64,000 bases of DNA from Mucilaginibacter aurantiaciroseus (GTDB lineage: Bacteria > Bacteroidota > Bacteroidia > Sphingobacteriales > Sphingobacteriaceae), in contig NZ_JAMXOF010000001.1 in NCBI RefSeq assembly GCF_024055595.1, positions 1,612,001 to 1,676,000 of the forward strand. Direction: 5' to 3'. This document shows, piece after piece, positions 49,439 through 56,931 of this stretch. The position numbers and the translations under genes were made by a program. The notes beneath the pieces are model-generated. The model did no database searches. It had not been told where the DNA came from and saw only the letters and a program-made list of their open reading frames with translations. Each line of letters begins with the position of its first letter. The first letter of the stretch is position 1.

Positions 49439-50620
49439 TCACCGCCTTAAAGGCCTTGTTAATTCGTACACCTCGGTAAGTATCGCCTTTTCGGCATCAT
49501 CAAACTTGCGGTGCGGGCGGCGGGCTATTACACGGCCGGTGGTTTCCATCATCTTTTCAAAACCGTATTCTACAAAGCCATCAGCCCCACCCCAGGAAAA
49601 ATCGGGAATATAGTTTGGCGGGTATCCTCCACCAAAAACGTTCGCATTTACACCTACAACAGTACCCGTATTAAACATGGTGTTGATGCCGCTTTTGGCG
49701 TGGTCTGCCATGATGAGGCCGCAAAACTGCAGTCCAGTTGGGCGCATACTTTGCGTTGGGTAATCCCAAAGTTTTACTTCGCTGTAATTATTTTTAAGGT
49801 TAGAGTTGTTGGTATCGGCACCAAGGTTGCACCACTCCCCTATCACGGCGTTGCCAAGGTACCCCTCGTGCCCTTTTGAGGAGTATCCCCAAATCACGGC
49901 GTTGTTAACCTCGCCACCTATGCGGCAGTAAGGGCCAATGGTAGTAGCGCCATAAATTTTGGTTCCCATTTTTATTTGCGAGTATTCGCACAAAGCAAAC
50001 GGGCCTCTAATGTTAGTGCCTTCCCAAACCTCGGTATTGGCGGCTAAGTATATAGGGCCGTTTATGGTGCTGAAGGTACAGCATTCGGCTTGCGCGCCTT
50101 CTTCGGCGAAGAAATCATCGCCAATAATGGTGTTGGTATTGCTCAGTTTGGCGCTTTTTCGGCCTTTGGTAAGCAGTTTAAAATCCTTACGGATCTCGGT
50201 ATCGTTATTACGGAAAATGTCTTCGGGATGGGTTATTATTACTAACTCCCCGGTATAAACTGTTTCGTTAGAATATTTACCATACGGGTCAAAGTTGTCG
50301 GCGTAAACATCTTTCAGCTTAACGGCAACCAATTTATCCTCGTATCTCAAAGCCTCTCCACTTTTTAAGTTATTTATAGCTGCAACCACAGCTTCATCCG
50401 GGCAAACAGCGCCATTGATAAAAATATTATCATCGTGGATATTCAATGGAAACTTGCCTTGCAGGTATGCTTCGGTACGGAAAGAAAAGTCGGAGTTTAA
50501 ATATTTAGCCCATTTTTCAGCGATTGTAAGGATCCCTATTCGCAGATCGGCAACCGGGCGGGTGTAGGTTAACGGAAGAAGGGTATTACGAGCGTCGTCG
50601 TCAAAAAGGATGATTGCCAT
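49439..50620 (-). CDS. GlmU-like sugar nucleotidyltransferase/acyltransferase family protein
   Basis: 393 residues. The N-terminal part (AIILFDDDARNTLLPLTYTR) has the Bacteroidota GlmU-family start, where the usual GxGT-type nucleotidyltransferase loop is replaced by an Asp-rich DDDARN. The C-terminal part has a left-handed beta-helix hexapeptide pattern (INGPIYLAANTEVWEGTNI, GAVWGYSSKGHEGYLGNAVI-like, GVNANVFGGGYPPNYIP). True GlmU catalysis is doubtful without the normal uridyl-transfer loop. Located between rpmE2 and tpiA on the same strand. Confidence 0.8.
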   Translation of the reverse strand: MAIILFDDDARNTLLPLTYTRPVADLRIGILTIAEKWAKYLNSDFSFRTEAYLQGKFPLNIHDDNIFINGAVCPDEAVVAAINNLKSGEALRYEDKLVAVKLKDVYADNFDPYGKYSNETVYTGELVIITHPEDIFRNNDTEIRKDFKLLTKGRKSAKLSNTNTIIGDDFFAEEGAQAECCTFSTINGPIYLAANTEVWEGTNIRGPFALCEYSQIKMGTKIYGATTIGPYCRIGGEVNNAVIWGYSSKGHEGYLGNAVIGEWCNLGADTNNSNLKNNYSEVKLWDYPTQSMRPTGLQFCGLIMADHAKSGINTMFNTGTVVGVNANVFGGGYPPNYIPDFSWGGADGFVEYGFEKMMETTGRVIARRPHRKFDDAEKAILTEVYELTRPLRR

Positions 50621-50632
50621 GGCCCAAAAATA

Positions 50633-50660
50633 AAAAAAGTCCCCCGTTTTGCGGGGAACT
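50633..50660 (-). terminator. Rho-independent terminator after rpmE2
   Basis: On the - strand AGTTCCCCGC and ACGGGGGACT form a GC-rich stem with a 4-5 nt loop and an imperfect pair, followed by seven T. It lies between the rpmE2 stop (50685) and the GlmU-like start (50620). Confidence 0.72.
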
Positions 50661-50684
50661 TATAAATATTTATTAAAATATTGA

Positions 50685-50930
50685 TTACCTGTTGTAACGT
50701 GTACGGAACTTATCTATACGGCCGGCGGTATCAACTAACTTCATTTTACCTGTGTAGAACGGGTGTGAAGTGTGTGAAATTTCTAATTTGATCAATGGGT
50801 ATTCGTTGCCATCTTCCCATTTAACGGTTTCGCGGCTTTCGATACATGATTTGGTTATGAAAGAGTAGTCGTTTGACATGTCTTTGAAAACAACTAACCT
50901 ATAGTTTGATGGGTGCAGATCTTTTTTCAT
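50685..50930 (-). CDS. rpmE2: 50S ribosomal protein L31 type B
   Basis: 81 residues from ATG 50930 ([20 protein letters not shown]). [20 protein letters not shown] and KFRTRYNR are the L31B pattern; the zinc-binding cysteines of type A are absent (only one Cys, in [10 protein letters not shown]), as in type B. Type B usually replaces type A when zinc is scarce, but many Bacteroidota have only type B, so no stress role can be assumed. Confidence 0.96.
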   Translation of the reverse strand: MKKDLHPSNYRLVVFKDMSNDYSFITKSCIESRETVKWEDGNEYPLIKLEISHTSHPFYTGKMKLVDTAGRIDKFRTRYNR

Positions 50931-50966
50931 TGCTATTGTATACTTTTCTTTCTTATAAAAGAGGTG

Positions 50967-50974
50967 CAAATATA
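50967..50974 (-). promoter_or_regulatory. Probable -7 promoter box of rpmE2
   Basis: TATATTTG on the - strand, 36 bp upstream of the ATG, fits TAnnTTTG. Confidence 0.55.
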
Positions 50975-51098
50975 CAAATAGTTTTTAAAAGTAAAAATAG
51001 GTTGATGAAAAGTTTTTAACACTGTGTTGATAGGTACTGTTTGATAGTTTAATAGTTACTTTAAAGCGTAAACTAACCCCTTGTCTGCGCCATAATTA

Positions 51099-52496
51099 TC
51101 AATACTCTGTTGCACCAATGGCATAGGCACCAAACGGGCGCGCTTTGCCAAAATAATCGGTAGTAACGCCGTACCCAGCTGTGTTTGCTCCGGCATTTAT
51201 TAGCGGCGATGTTAATAGCAAATGGAAATCTCCGCCGCCATAGTTTACAAATTTGCAGGTGTTAATATCAGTACTGCCATAATTGTTTAAAGCCGTTAGT
51301 TTAACACCGGTGCTTTTTTTAGCTATCGCGACACCTGCTCCCGGGTTGATAATTACGTTATTGATAACCGTGTTCATGAGGACAGTTTCCGAGTTTAGTT
51401 TTATCCCGTTTTGGGCAGGCGCAACAATGGTATTGTTAATAAACACAAAACCCGGGCCCGGTGTATACCTGGAGTCGGCAAAGATGCCGTGCGTCCTTGC
51501 ATTAAGGATATAGTTGTTAAATACTACGTTATCGCCAAGCCCCAAAACAATAATACCGTTACCGGGCGCATCTTTAATAAGGTTACCATAACATTTACCA
51601 CCGGTACCTTCCCCTATTTGGATGCCGTTATCCTGGCCGCTTGCAAAAGGTTTTAATCCCGGCGATTTAATGGTATTACTGTAGATCTCGCAATCCGAAA
51701 CGGCGCTGCCCACCTGGATGCCCTCGCAACCTGTAGAATCAAGCTGGTTATTGTATACCTTAACATTTACCACATCGTGCGGCAAAACCTTACCGCAGGC
51801 AATTGATACACCATCGGCATAAAACGAATTACCTATGTAAAGCCCCTCACCGCCTGTTTTGTGAACATAATTATCATGTAGCGACACATTGCGCATGGTA
51901 AAATGCCCGCGCTGCGTGGCCACATCGCACGATGGATCTGTTTTGGCCATAATGCCAGCGAAACCGCTATTACGCACCTCCACATTGGCAATTTCAAAGT
52001 CGCTGCTCAGGTCATCCATCGTTATGCCGATGTTGCCGCCGTTTACATCAAACCCATATTTAACGCCGGCAGTGCCATTGCCCAGTATTTTAATATACTG
52101 GCAATTTTGCGTTTTAAAAGCGTACGAAGCCGTAATTGCAGCAGTGAAAGTAACCCTCCCCCCTTTGTTTATGATAGTTATAGGGCTTGCGGCTGTCCCC
52201 TTAAAATTTTTAAGCAATAGCGCGCCACGTGTACCTGCCGGGATACAGATCACCGAACCGGGACCGAAAGTAGCCCCGTCAAGCGACCAGTCGGAAGCTT
52301 TTACAGTGTAGGAGCAGGTGACGCTACTTGCGGGTTTTGTGTGTGTTGGGTTACCTGTATTTGGGGTAGGGCCTATTGCCGTTGCTACCGGGGTGGTATC
52401 AGCCGGTTTTACAATTTTTGCAATATCTTTTGAGCACATCACAAAAGATAGTACTACCATTACACCTGCCATCCATCTCACTAAGTATCTTTTCAT
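51099..52496 (-). CDS. Right-handed beta-helix lipoprotein
   Basis: 465 residues; the signal LVRWMAGVMVVLSFVMC has a lipobox Cys. After a Pro/Thr-rich linker (ADTTPVATAIGPTPNTGN) come strand repeats with glycine and asparagine turns characteristic of a parallel beta-helix (GFAGIMAKTD, HDNYVHKTGGEGLYIGNSF, VYNNQLDSTGCEGIQV, IYSNTIKSPG, NLIKDAPGNGIIVLG, VFNNYILNARTHGIFA). Polysaccharide lyase or adhesin relatives use this fold. Catalytic residues cannot be assigned. Single gene downstream (in the minus direction) of the epimerase cluster. Confidence 0.83.
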   Translation of the reverse strand: MKRYLVRWMAGVMVVLSFVMCSKDIAKIVKPADTTPVATAIGPTPNTGNPTHTKPASSVTCSYTVKASDWSLDGATFGPGSVICIPAGTRGALLLKNFKGTAASPITIINKGGRVTFTAAITASYAFKTQNCQYIKILGNGTAGVKYGFDVNGGNIGITMDDLSSDFEIANVEVRNSGFAGIMAKTDPSCDVATQRGHFTMRNVSLHDNYVHKTGGEGLYIGNSFYADGVSIACGKVLPHDVVNVKVYNNQLDSTGCEGIQVGSAVSDCEIYSNTIKSPGLKPFASGQDNGIQIGEGTGGKCYGNLIKDAPGNGIIVLGLGDNVVFNNYILNARTHGIFADSRYTPGPGFVFINNTIVAPAQNGIKLNSETVLMNTVINNVIINPGAGVAIAKKSTGVKLTALNNYGSTDINTCKFVNYGGGDFHLLLTSPLINAGANTAGYGVTTDYFGKARPFGAYAIGATEY

Positions 52497-52647
52497 GCTC
52501 TAATCAATTGGGTGTATTATACGTTGGTTTTTTAATAATGTTATGGTGAAGTGAAGATTAAAAATTGAGTTTTTGCCTATAATGTAGAAGGCTGAAAGCG
52601 CAGAATGCGATAATTCGAATCGCCCTTGAATAAAAGTATTTCTTTGG

Positions 52648-53100
52648 CTACCGCTGTATCAGCAGCTCTTTATCCAAGGTTACGTTCTCATTAAAACTTA
52701 ACTGCCCCTTAGCTTCTGTGATTTTAATGTTAATAGTTGCGTAACCGTTTATAATTTGCTTTTCACTTACGTGATCAATTGCCATACCCATTAGTTTAAT
52801 GTAAAATTCGGGCTGCTTTGAGAAAAACACTATAACCGAATTATTAGCCCATAATGATGGTAGGTTTTTATAGCATGTGGAATCCCCTGAATTTAAACCA
52901 GAAAATGTAATTTCTTTATCATCATAGATAACTGCTATTTTAGTAAATGCTATTTTGCCTATATTTTTTATTCGTACATTAACCCCTGTTTGTGATGTTT
53001 TACAAGGGCTATCTTTTAGCTCGGCCTGTGGAGTAATTAAATAATGCGTTTTACAACTGCTAAAAATGATTGTAAATAAGATCAGTCTTATAAATTTCAT
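52648..53100 (-). CDS. Small lipoprotein of unknown function
   Basis: 150 residues; the signal KFIRLILFTIIFSSC gives Cys16 as the lipid site. The following part is beta-like (GVNVRIKNIGKIAFTKIAVI, SVIVFFSKQPEFYIKLMG). No domain is recognised. Overlaps the epimerase gene start-to-stop by 4 bp (53097-53100), so translation is coupled downstream of it. Codon usage and GC are lower than in the neighbours. Confidence 0.65.
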   Translation of the reverse strand: MKFIRLILFTIIFSSCKTHYLITPQAELKDSPCKTSQTGVNVRIKNIGKIAFTKIAVIYDDKEITFSGLNSGDSTCYKNLPSLWANNSVIVFFSKQPEFYIKLMGMAIDHVSEKQIINGYATINIKITEAKGQLSFNENVTLDKELLIQR

Positions 53101-53540
53101 CTTGTTCTCAATTCAGCAACTGCTCCCCCTTCAATGAGTTGGGGGGCCTCCTGGCACAACTCAATCAAAACTCCGTTCGCCCCTTTGGGGTGCACAAAGC
53201 AAACCAGTTTATTATCCGCGCCTTGCTTGGGTACATCATTTAACAAAACAAAACCTTCGGCTTTTAATCGAGCCATCTCGGCAATAATGTCGGTTACGTC
53301 AAAAGCAATATGGTGGATGCCTTCGCCCCGTTTTGCTATAAATTTGGCTATGGAGCTATCAGGGTTGGTGGCTTCCAGTAATTCTATTTTGTTGGGCCCC
53401 GCCTGCAAAAAGGCGGTTTTAACGCCTTCGCTTGCCACATCCTCTGTTTTATAAACGGTTGTGTTAAGCAACTTTTCGTAGATATTACCGGCCAAATTAA
53501 CACTATTAACCGCAATGCCAATGTGCTCTATCTTGTTCAT
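53097..53540 (-). CDS. mce: Methylmalonyl-CoA epimerase
   Basis: Interconverts (R)- and (S)-methylmalonyl-CoA. 147 residues of the vicinal-oxygen-chelate fold: IEHIGIAVNSVNLAGNIYEK at the start (His and metal strand), KIELLEATNPDSSI, GEGIHHIAFDVTDI and NGVLIELCQ at the end, the positions of the metal ligands. The mutase is not in the window. This enzyme feeds propionate into succinyl-CoA and would match a propionyl-CoA role for the carboxylase at 15.2 kb. Confidence 0.93.
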   Translation of the reverse strand: MNKIEHIGIAVNSVNLAGNIYEKLLNTTVYKTEDVASEGVKTAFLQAGPNKIELLEATNPDSSIAKFIAKRGEGIHHIAFDVTDIIAEMARLKAEGFVLLNDVPKQGADNKLVCFVHPKGANGVLIELCQEAPQLIEGGAVAELRTR

Positions 53541-53579
53541 TTATTGATTTAGTTAGTTATAAACAGTAGCTTTTTAAGC

Positions 53580-53660
53580 TCCTCTCAATCCCCCCCGACA
53601 GGCGAGGCTTTTTAGAAAACCCCTCTCCCCCTGAAAGGGGTTTAAGGCGAGGCTTCCTAT
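53580..53660. repeat. Dispersed repeat, family D variant
   Basis: CTCCTCTCAATCCCCCCCGAC, GGCGAGGCTTTTT and CCCTCTCCCCCTGAAAGGGG with GCGAGGCTTCC. The two GCGAGGCTT words are direct repeats. It lies between mce and iscS. Confidence 0.55.
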
Positions 53661-53737
53661 CATGTCCAAATATTGTAAATAAATGGCAGGTAAATGCAAT
53701 ATATAGCGGTAAACAGGTGTAAAAGTAAAACTTTGCG

Positions 53738-53745
53738 TATATTTG
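53738..53745 (+). promoter_or_regulatory. Probable -7 promoter box of iscS
   Basis: TATATTTG fits TAnnTTTG, 18 bp before the iscS ATG at 53764. Confidence 0.6.
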
Positions 53746-53763
53746 TATTGTTAAATTTTAATC

Positions 53764-54975
53764 ATGAATATCCCAATTTATCTAGATAATAACGCTACAA
53801 CACCCATGGATCCAAGGGTGCTTGAGGCTATGTTGCCCTACTTTAACGAAAAGTTTGGTAACGCGGCAAGTCGTAACCATCCGTTTGGCTGGGTAGCTGA
53901 AGAAGGCGTAGATTATGCACGCGAGCAGGTTGCAAAACTTATTGGTGCTACCGAAAAAGAGATCATCTTTACATCGGGCGCTACCGAATCTGACAACCTG
54001 GCTATCAAAGGTGTGTTTGAAATGTATAAGGAAAAAGGCAACCACATCATCACCACGGTTACCGAACATAAAGCAGTGTTAGATGCCTGTAAACACGTTG
54101 AAAAATTGGGTGGTAAGGTTACTTACCTGCCGGTTAAAGAAGACGGACTTGTTGACCTTGATGTGTTAGAAGCAGCCATGACGGCAGAAACCATTCTGGT
54201 ATCTATCATGTACGGTAACAACGAGATAGGTGTTATACAACCTGTTAAAGAAATTGCGGCAATCGCACACAAATATGGCGCCTTGTTTATGACCGATGCT
54301 GTACAGGCAGTAGGTAAGATCCCAGTTAATGTTATTGAAGACGGCATCGACCTGTTGGCTTTATCTGCACATAAAATGTACGGCCCTAAGGGTGTTGGTG
54401 CATTATACGTACGCCGTAAAGGCCCGCGTGTTAAAGTAACAGCCCAAATGGATGGTGGCGGCCATGAGCGCGGCATGCGTTCCGGTACCCTAAACGTACC
54501 GGGTATTGTAGGTTTGGGTAAAGCTTGCGAAATTGCAGGCTTAGAAATGGAAAGCGAAGCTATCCGTTTATCCGGCTTACGCGATAAATTAGAAAAAGCA
54601 TTAACAGTACTGGAAGAAAGCTATGTGAATGGTAACGTGGAACACCGCTTACCGCATGTTGCCAATATCTCTTTCAAATATGTTGAGGGCGAAGGTTTGA
54701 TGATGGCTATGAAAGACCTTGCGGTATCATCAGGTTCGGCTTGTACATCGGCTTCATTAGAGCCATCTTACGTTTTAAAAAGCTTAGGATTATCTGATGA
54801 CCTTGCACACTCGTCAATCCGTTTTGGCCTTGGCCGTTTCACTACCGAAGAGGAAGTTGATTACGCTGTAGAAGTGACTAAGAATGCGGTTACCAACCTA
54901 CGCAACATGTCGCCACTTTGGGAAATGTTTAAAGAAGGCATTGACCTTGACTCGATTGAGTGGGCAGAACACTAA
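53764..54975 (+). CDS. iscS: Cysteine desulfurase IscS
   Basis: A PLP enzyme that supplies sulfur from cysteine. 403 residues. [45 protein letters not shown], the PLP-Lys region [19 protein letters not shown], and the mobile-loop Cys in [17 protein letters not shown] give IscS/NifS class I. It is followed by iscU and iscA, each separated by a gap that holds a hairpin. Confidence 0.96.
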   Translation: MNIPIYLDNNATTPMDPRVLEAMLPYFNEKFGNAASRNHPFGWVAEEGVDYAREQVAKLIGATEKEIIFTSGATESDNLAIKGVFEMYKEKGNHIITTVTEHKAVLDACKHVEKLGGKVTYLPVKEDGLVDLDVLEAAMTAETILVSIMYGNNEIGVIQPVKEIAAIAHKYGALFMTDAVQAVGKIPVNVIEDGIDLLALSAHKMYGPKGVGALYVRRKGPRVKVTAQMDGGGHERGMRSGTLNVPGIVGLGKACEIAGLEMESEAIRLSGLRDKLEKALTVLEESYVNGNVEHRLPHVANISFKYVEGEGLMMAMKDLAVSSGSACTSASLEPSYVLKSLGLSDDLAHSSIRFGLGRFTTEEEVDYAVEVTKNAVTNLRNMSPLWEMFKEGIDLDSIEWAEH

Positions 54976-55038
54976 TTTAATTTGAAGATGTGGTAATTTG
55001 AAGATTTGAAAATTACCTGCATCATCAAACAATGTTTT

Positions 55039-55075
55039 AAATTTGATTTGAAAGCAATTTCAAATCATCAAATTT
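55039..55075. repeat. AT-rich inverted repeat between iscS and iscU
   Basis: GATTTGAAA and TTTCAAATC (55045-55053 and 55058-55066) form a perfect stem with loop GCAA, extended by AAATTT either side with a 3-nt bulge. It is in the 125-bp gap between the genes. Confidence 0.7.
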
Positions 55076-55100
55076 TTAAATTCATCAAATAAATAAAGCT

Positions 55101-55514
55101 ATGGCTTATTCAGATAAAGTAATTGACCATTATACTAACCCCCGCAATGTGGGCACGTTAGATAAAAGCAGCCACAAGGTTGGTACCGGCCTTGTTGGTG
55201 CACCTGAGTGTGGCGACGTTATGCGTTTGCAGATCCAGGTGGATGAGAACAACATCATAACCGATGCTAAATTTAAAACCTTTGGTTGCGGTTCGGCAAT
55301 CGCTTCTTCATCTTTAGCTACAGAGTGGCTTAAAGGTAAAAGTGTTGACGATGCCATGAAGATCGACAACATGGATATTGTAGAAGAGCTTGCCCTGCCG
55401 CCGGTTAAAATTCACTGCTCGGTTTTAGCAGAAGATGCTATTAAAGCAGCCATCAACGATTTCCGCGTTAAAAACGGCATGGAACCAATCGTTCTTGAAA
55501 AATCACACCACTAA
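55101..55514 (+). CDS. iscU: Fe-S cluster scaffold protein IscU
   Basis: 137 residues. The three cluster Cys are visible in GAPECGDVM, KFKTFGCGSAIASSS and PVKIHCSVLAEDAI. The HscA recognition motif LPPVK precedes the third Cys, which fits the HscA at 8440-10296. SDKVIDHYTNPRNVG is the normal N-terminus. Start at 55101 (ATG GCT TAT). Confidence 0.96.
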   Translation: MAYSDKVIDHYTNPRNVGTLDKSSHKVGTGLVGAPECGDVMRLQIQVDENNIITDAKFKTFGCGSAIASSSLATEWLKGKSVDDAMKIDNMDIVEELALPPVKIHCSVLAEDAIKAAINDFRVKNGMEPIVLEKSHH

Positions 55515-55520
55515 TTTATA

Positions 55521-55580
55521 GTAGCAAGTATCAAGTGGTTAGTATCAAGACTTTGATATTAACTACTTGATACTTGCTAC
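55521..55580. repeat. Very long hairpin between iscU and iscA
   Basis: GTAGCAAGTATCAAGT (55521-55536) is exactly complementary to ACTTGATACTTGCTAC (55565-55580); GTTA with TAAC and TATCAA with TTGATA continue the stem, with only two G-U positions, to a 4-nt loop GACT. The total is about 28 base pairs, ending 14 nt before the iscA ATG. Confidence 0.85.
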
Positions 55581-55594
55581 TTGATACTACTACC

Positions 55595-55921
55595 ATGGTA
55601 ACTGTAACTGATAAAGCTAAAGCTAAAATAGATAACTTGATGCAGGGTAGCGGGCTTGATGCCTCGTACTTTCTGCGGGTTTCTGTACAGGGCGGCGGCT
55701 GCTCTGGTTTATCATACAACCTCGATTTTGATAACGAAGAGAAAAAGGGCGACCAGTTTTTTGAAGACCGAGGCGTACGCTTCGCGCTGGATATGAAATC
55801 GTTTTTATACCTGGCTGGTACCGAGCTTGATTTTAGCGACGGACTGAACGGTAAAGGCTTTAACTTCCACAACCCAAATGCCACACGCACATGCGGTTGC
55901 GGCGAAAGTTTCTCGGTTTAG
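55595..55921 (+). CDS. iscA: Iron-sulfur cluster assembly protein IscA
   Basis: 108 residues from ATG 55595 (MVTVTDKAKAKIDNLMQGSG); in-frame codons upstream would be within the hairpin. The three conserved cysteines are in GGGCSGLSY and ATRTCGCGESF. It delivers or carries Fe-S clusters or iron. Third gene of the isc cluster; no hscB or fdx follows. Confidence 0.93.
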   Translation: MVTVTDKAKAKIDNLMQGSGLDASYFLRVSVQGGGCSGLSYNLDFDNEEKKGDQFFEDRGVRFALDMKSFLYLAGTELDFSDGLNGKGFNFHNPNATRTCGCGESFSV

Positions 55922-56006
55922 ACTTCTCCCCGGCCCTTTCTGAAGGAGAGGAAGAAAAGAAAAATTGGGATTAGGCAAAAGTTAATCGTTTATTAACAGA
56001 TATATT

Positions 56007-56044
56007 AAAAAGGTTGATTACATTTAGGTAATCAACCTTTTTTG
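56007..56044 (+). terminator. Rho-independent terminator after iscA
   Basis: AAAAAGGTTGATTAC and GTAATCAACCTTTTT pair over 15 bp with loop ATTTAG, then T-rich sequence. It ends the isc operon, although the stem lies only 10 bp before the next ATG. Confidence 0.85.
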
Positions 56045-56054
56045 TTTTTAGGCT

Positions 56055-56507
56055 ATGGAAAACAGATCACTTGTCATACTGGGCAGTAACCGCAAAAACA
56101 GCCTCACCGAGCAGATAACCCGGAAAGCCTTAGGCCAAACCGACTTCGATATGATCGACCTGCTCGACCATAAAATTGCCCACTACAACTACGACGGCCA
56201 CTACCCCGCCGATGATGAATTTGAGGCCATCATCAGCAAAGCACTGCCTTACAGCAACATCATTTTTGCCACCCCGGTTTACTGGTACAGCATGAGCGGT
56301 GTAATGAAGGTCTTTTTTGACCGCCTTACCGACCTTATTACCATTAAAAAAGACCTTGGACACGACCTAAAGGGCAAATCGGCCTCCATGATAGCCGTTG
56401 GTGTAGATCCTGCTATCCCCGATGGTTTTGAGATTCCTTTTAAACATACCGCCGCTTATTTAGGCATACAGTATAAAGGGTGTAATTATTATGCGACGAA
56501 GGCGTAG
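56055..56507 (+). CDS. Flavodoxin-fold NAD(P)H-dependent FMN reductase-like protein
   Basis: 150 residues. LVILGSNRKNSLTEQI resembles the FMN-phosphate loop GSxRxxS; FATPVYWYSMSGVMKVFFDR is the typical second FMN-binding loop of this family. Substrate is unknown (quinones, azo dyes or ferric compounds are typical). It begins just 10 bp after a terminator stem, so its promoter would have to lie in or across that hairpin. Confidence 0.87.
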   Translation: MENRSLVILGSNRKNSLTEQITRKALGQTDFDMIDLLDHKIAHYNYDGHYPADDEFEAIISKALPYSNIIFATPVYWYSMSGVMKVFFDRLTDLITIKKDLGHDLKGKSASMIAVGVDPAIPDGFEIPFKHTAAYLGIQYKGCNYYATKA

Positions 56508-56752
56508 ATATTAAATATCTCCAGTCTTTCATTGCGAGGTGCGAAGAATAAAGCTCAGTAATTTTTGTAACCACGGTATCTCACATCGTGATCCCTATGA
56601 TGCCTTGCATATTAAATAATGCTTTGGGCGGTCGATTTTAAGTCGAAAAAATGTCGTGTCCCATTTAGTAAATACTGAGACACCCTGCTTATTTTATTTA
56701 AGCATCTAATTATAATTATTTATACTTAATTAGCTAAAGTAATATCTACTAA

Positions 56753-56856
56753 AATTAGACAAAAAGTTTTTGCAAAAAATTAAATATCAATTCATTAACT
56801 ATTTCCCATACGTTATGTATTGTTTAGTGGGACAGGGACAACAGATTTGTCTAATT
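56753..56856. repeat. Possible MITE-like or operator unit in the 424-bp gap before the acyl-CoA ligase
   Basis: AATTAGACAAA (56753-56763) and TTTGTCTAATT (56846-56856) are perfect inverted ends bounding 104 bp of AT-rich sequence. Upstream, GTGTCCC ... GAGACAC near 56660-56690 is an imperfect palindrome. A half family B word (CATTGCGAGG) sits near 56530. No gene is seen in 56508-56931. Confidence 0.4.
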
Positions 56857-56895
56857 ACGGCTGATTCTGCTGTTTTTAATTAAATGTAAAATAAT

Positions 56896-56903
56896 TAGCT
56901 TTG
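56896..56903 (+). promoter_or_regulatory. Probable -7 promoter box of the acyl-CoA ligase gene
   Basis: TAGCTTTG fits TAnnTTTG, 28 bp upstream of the ATG at 56932. Confidence 0.55.
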
Positions 56904-56931
56904 TTAGGTATAAACCTTATATATAAACTTA

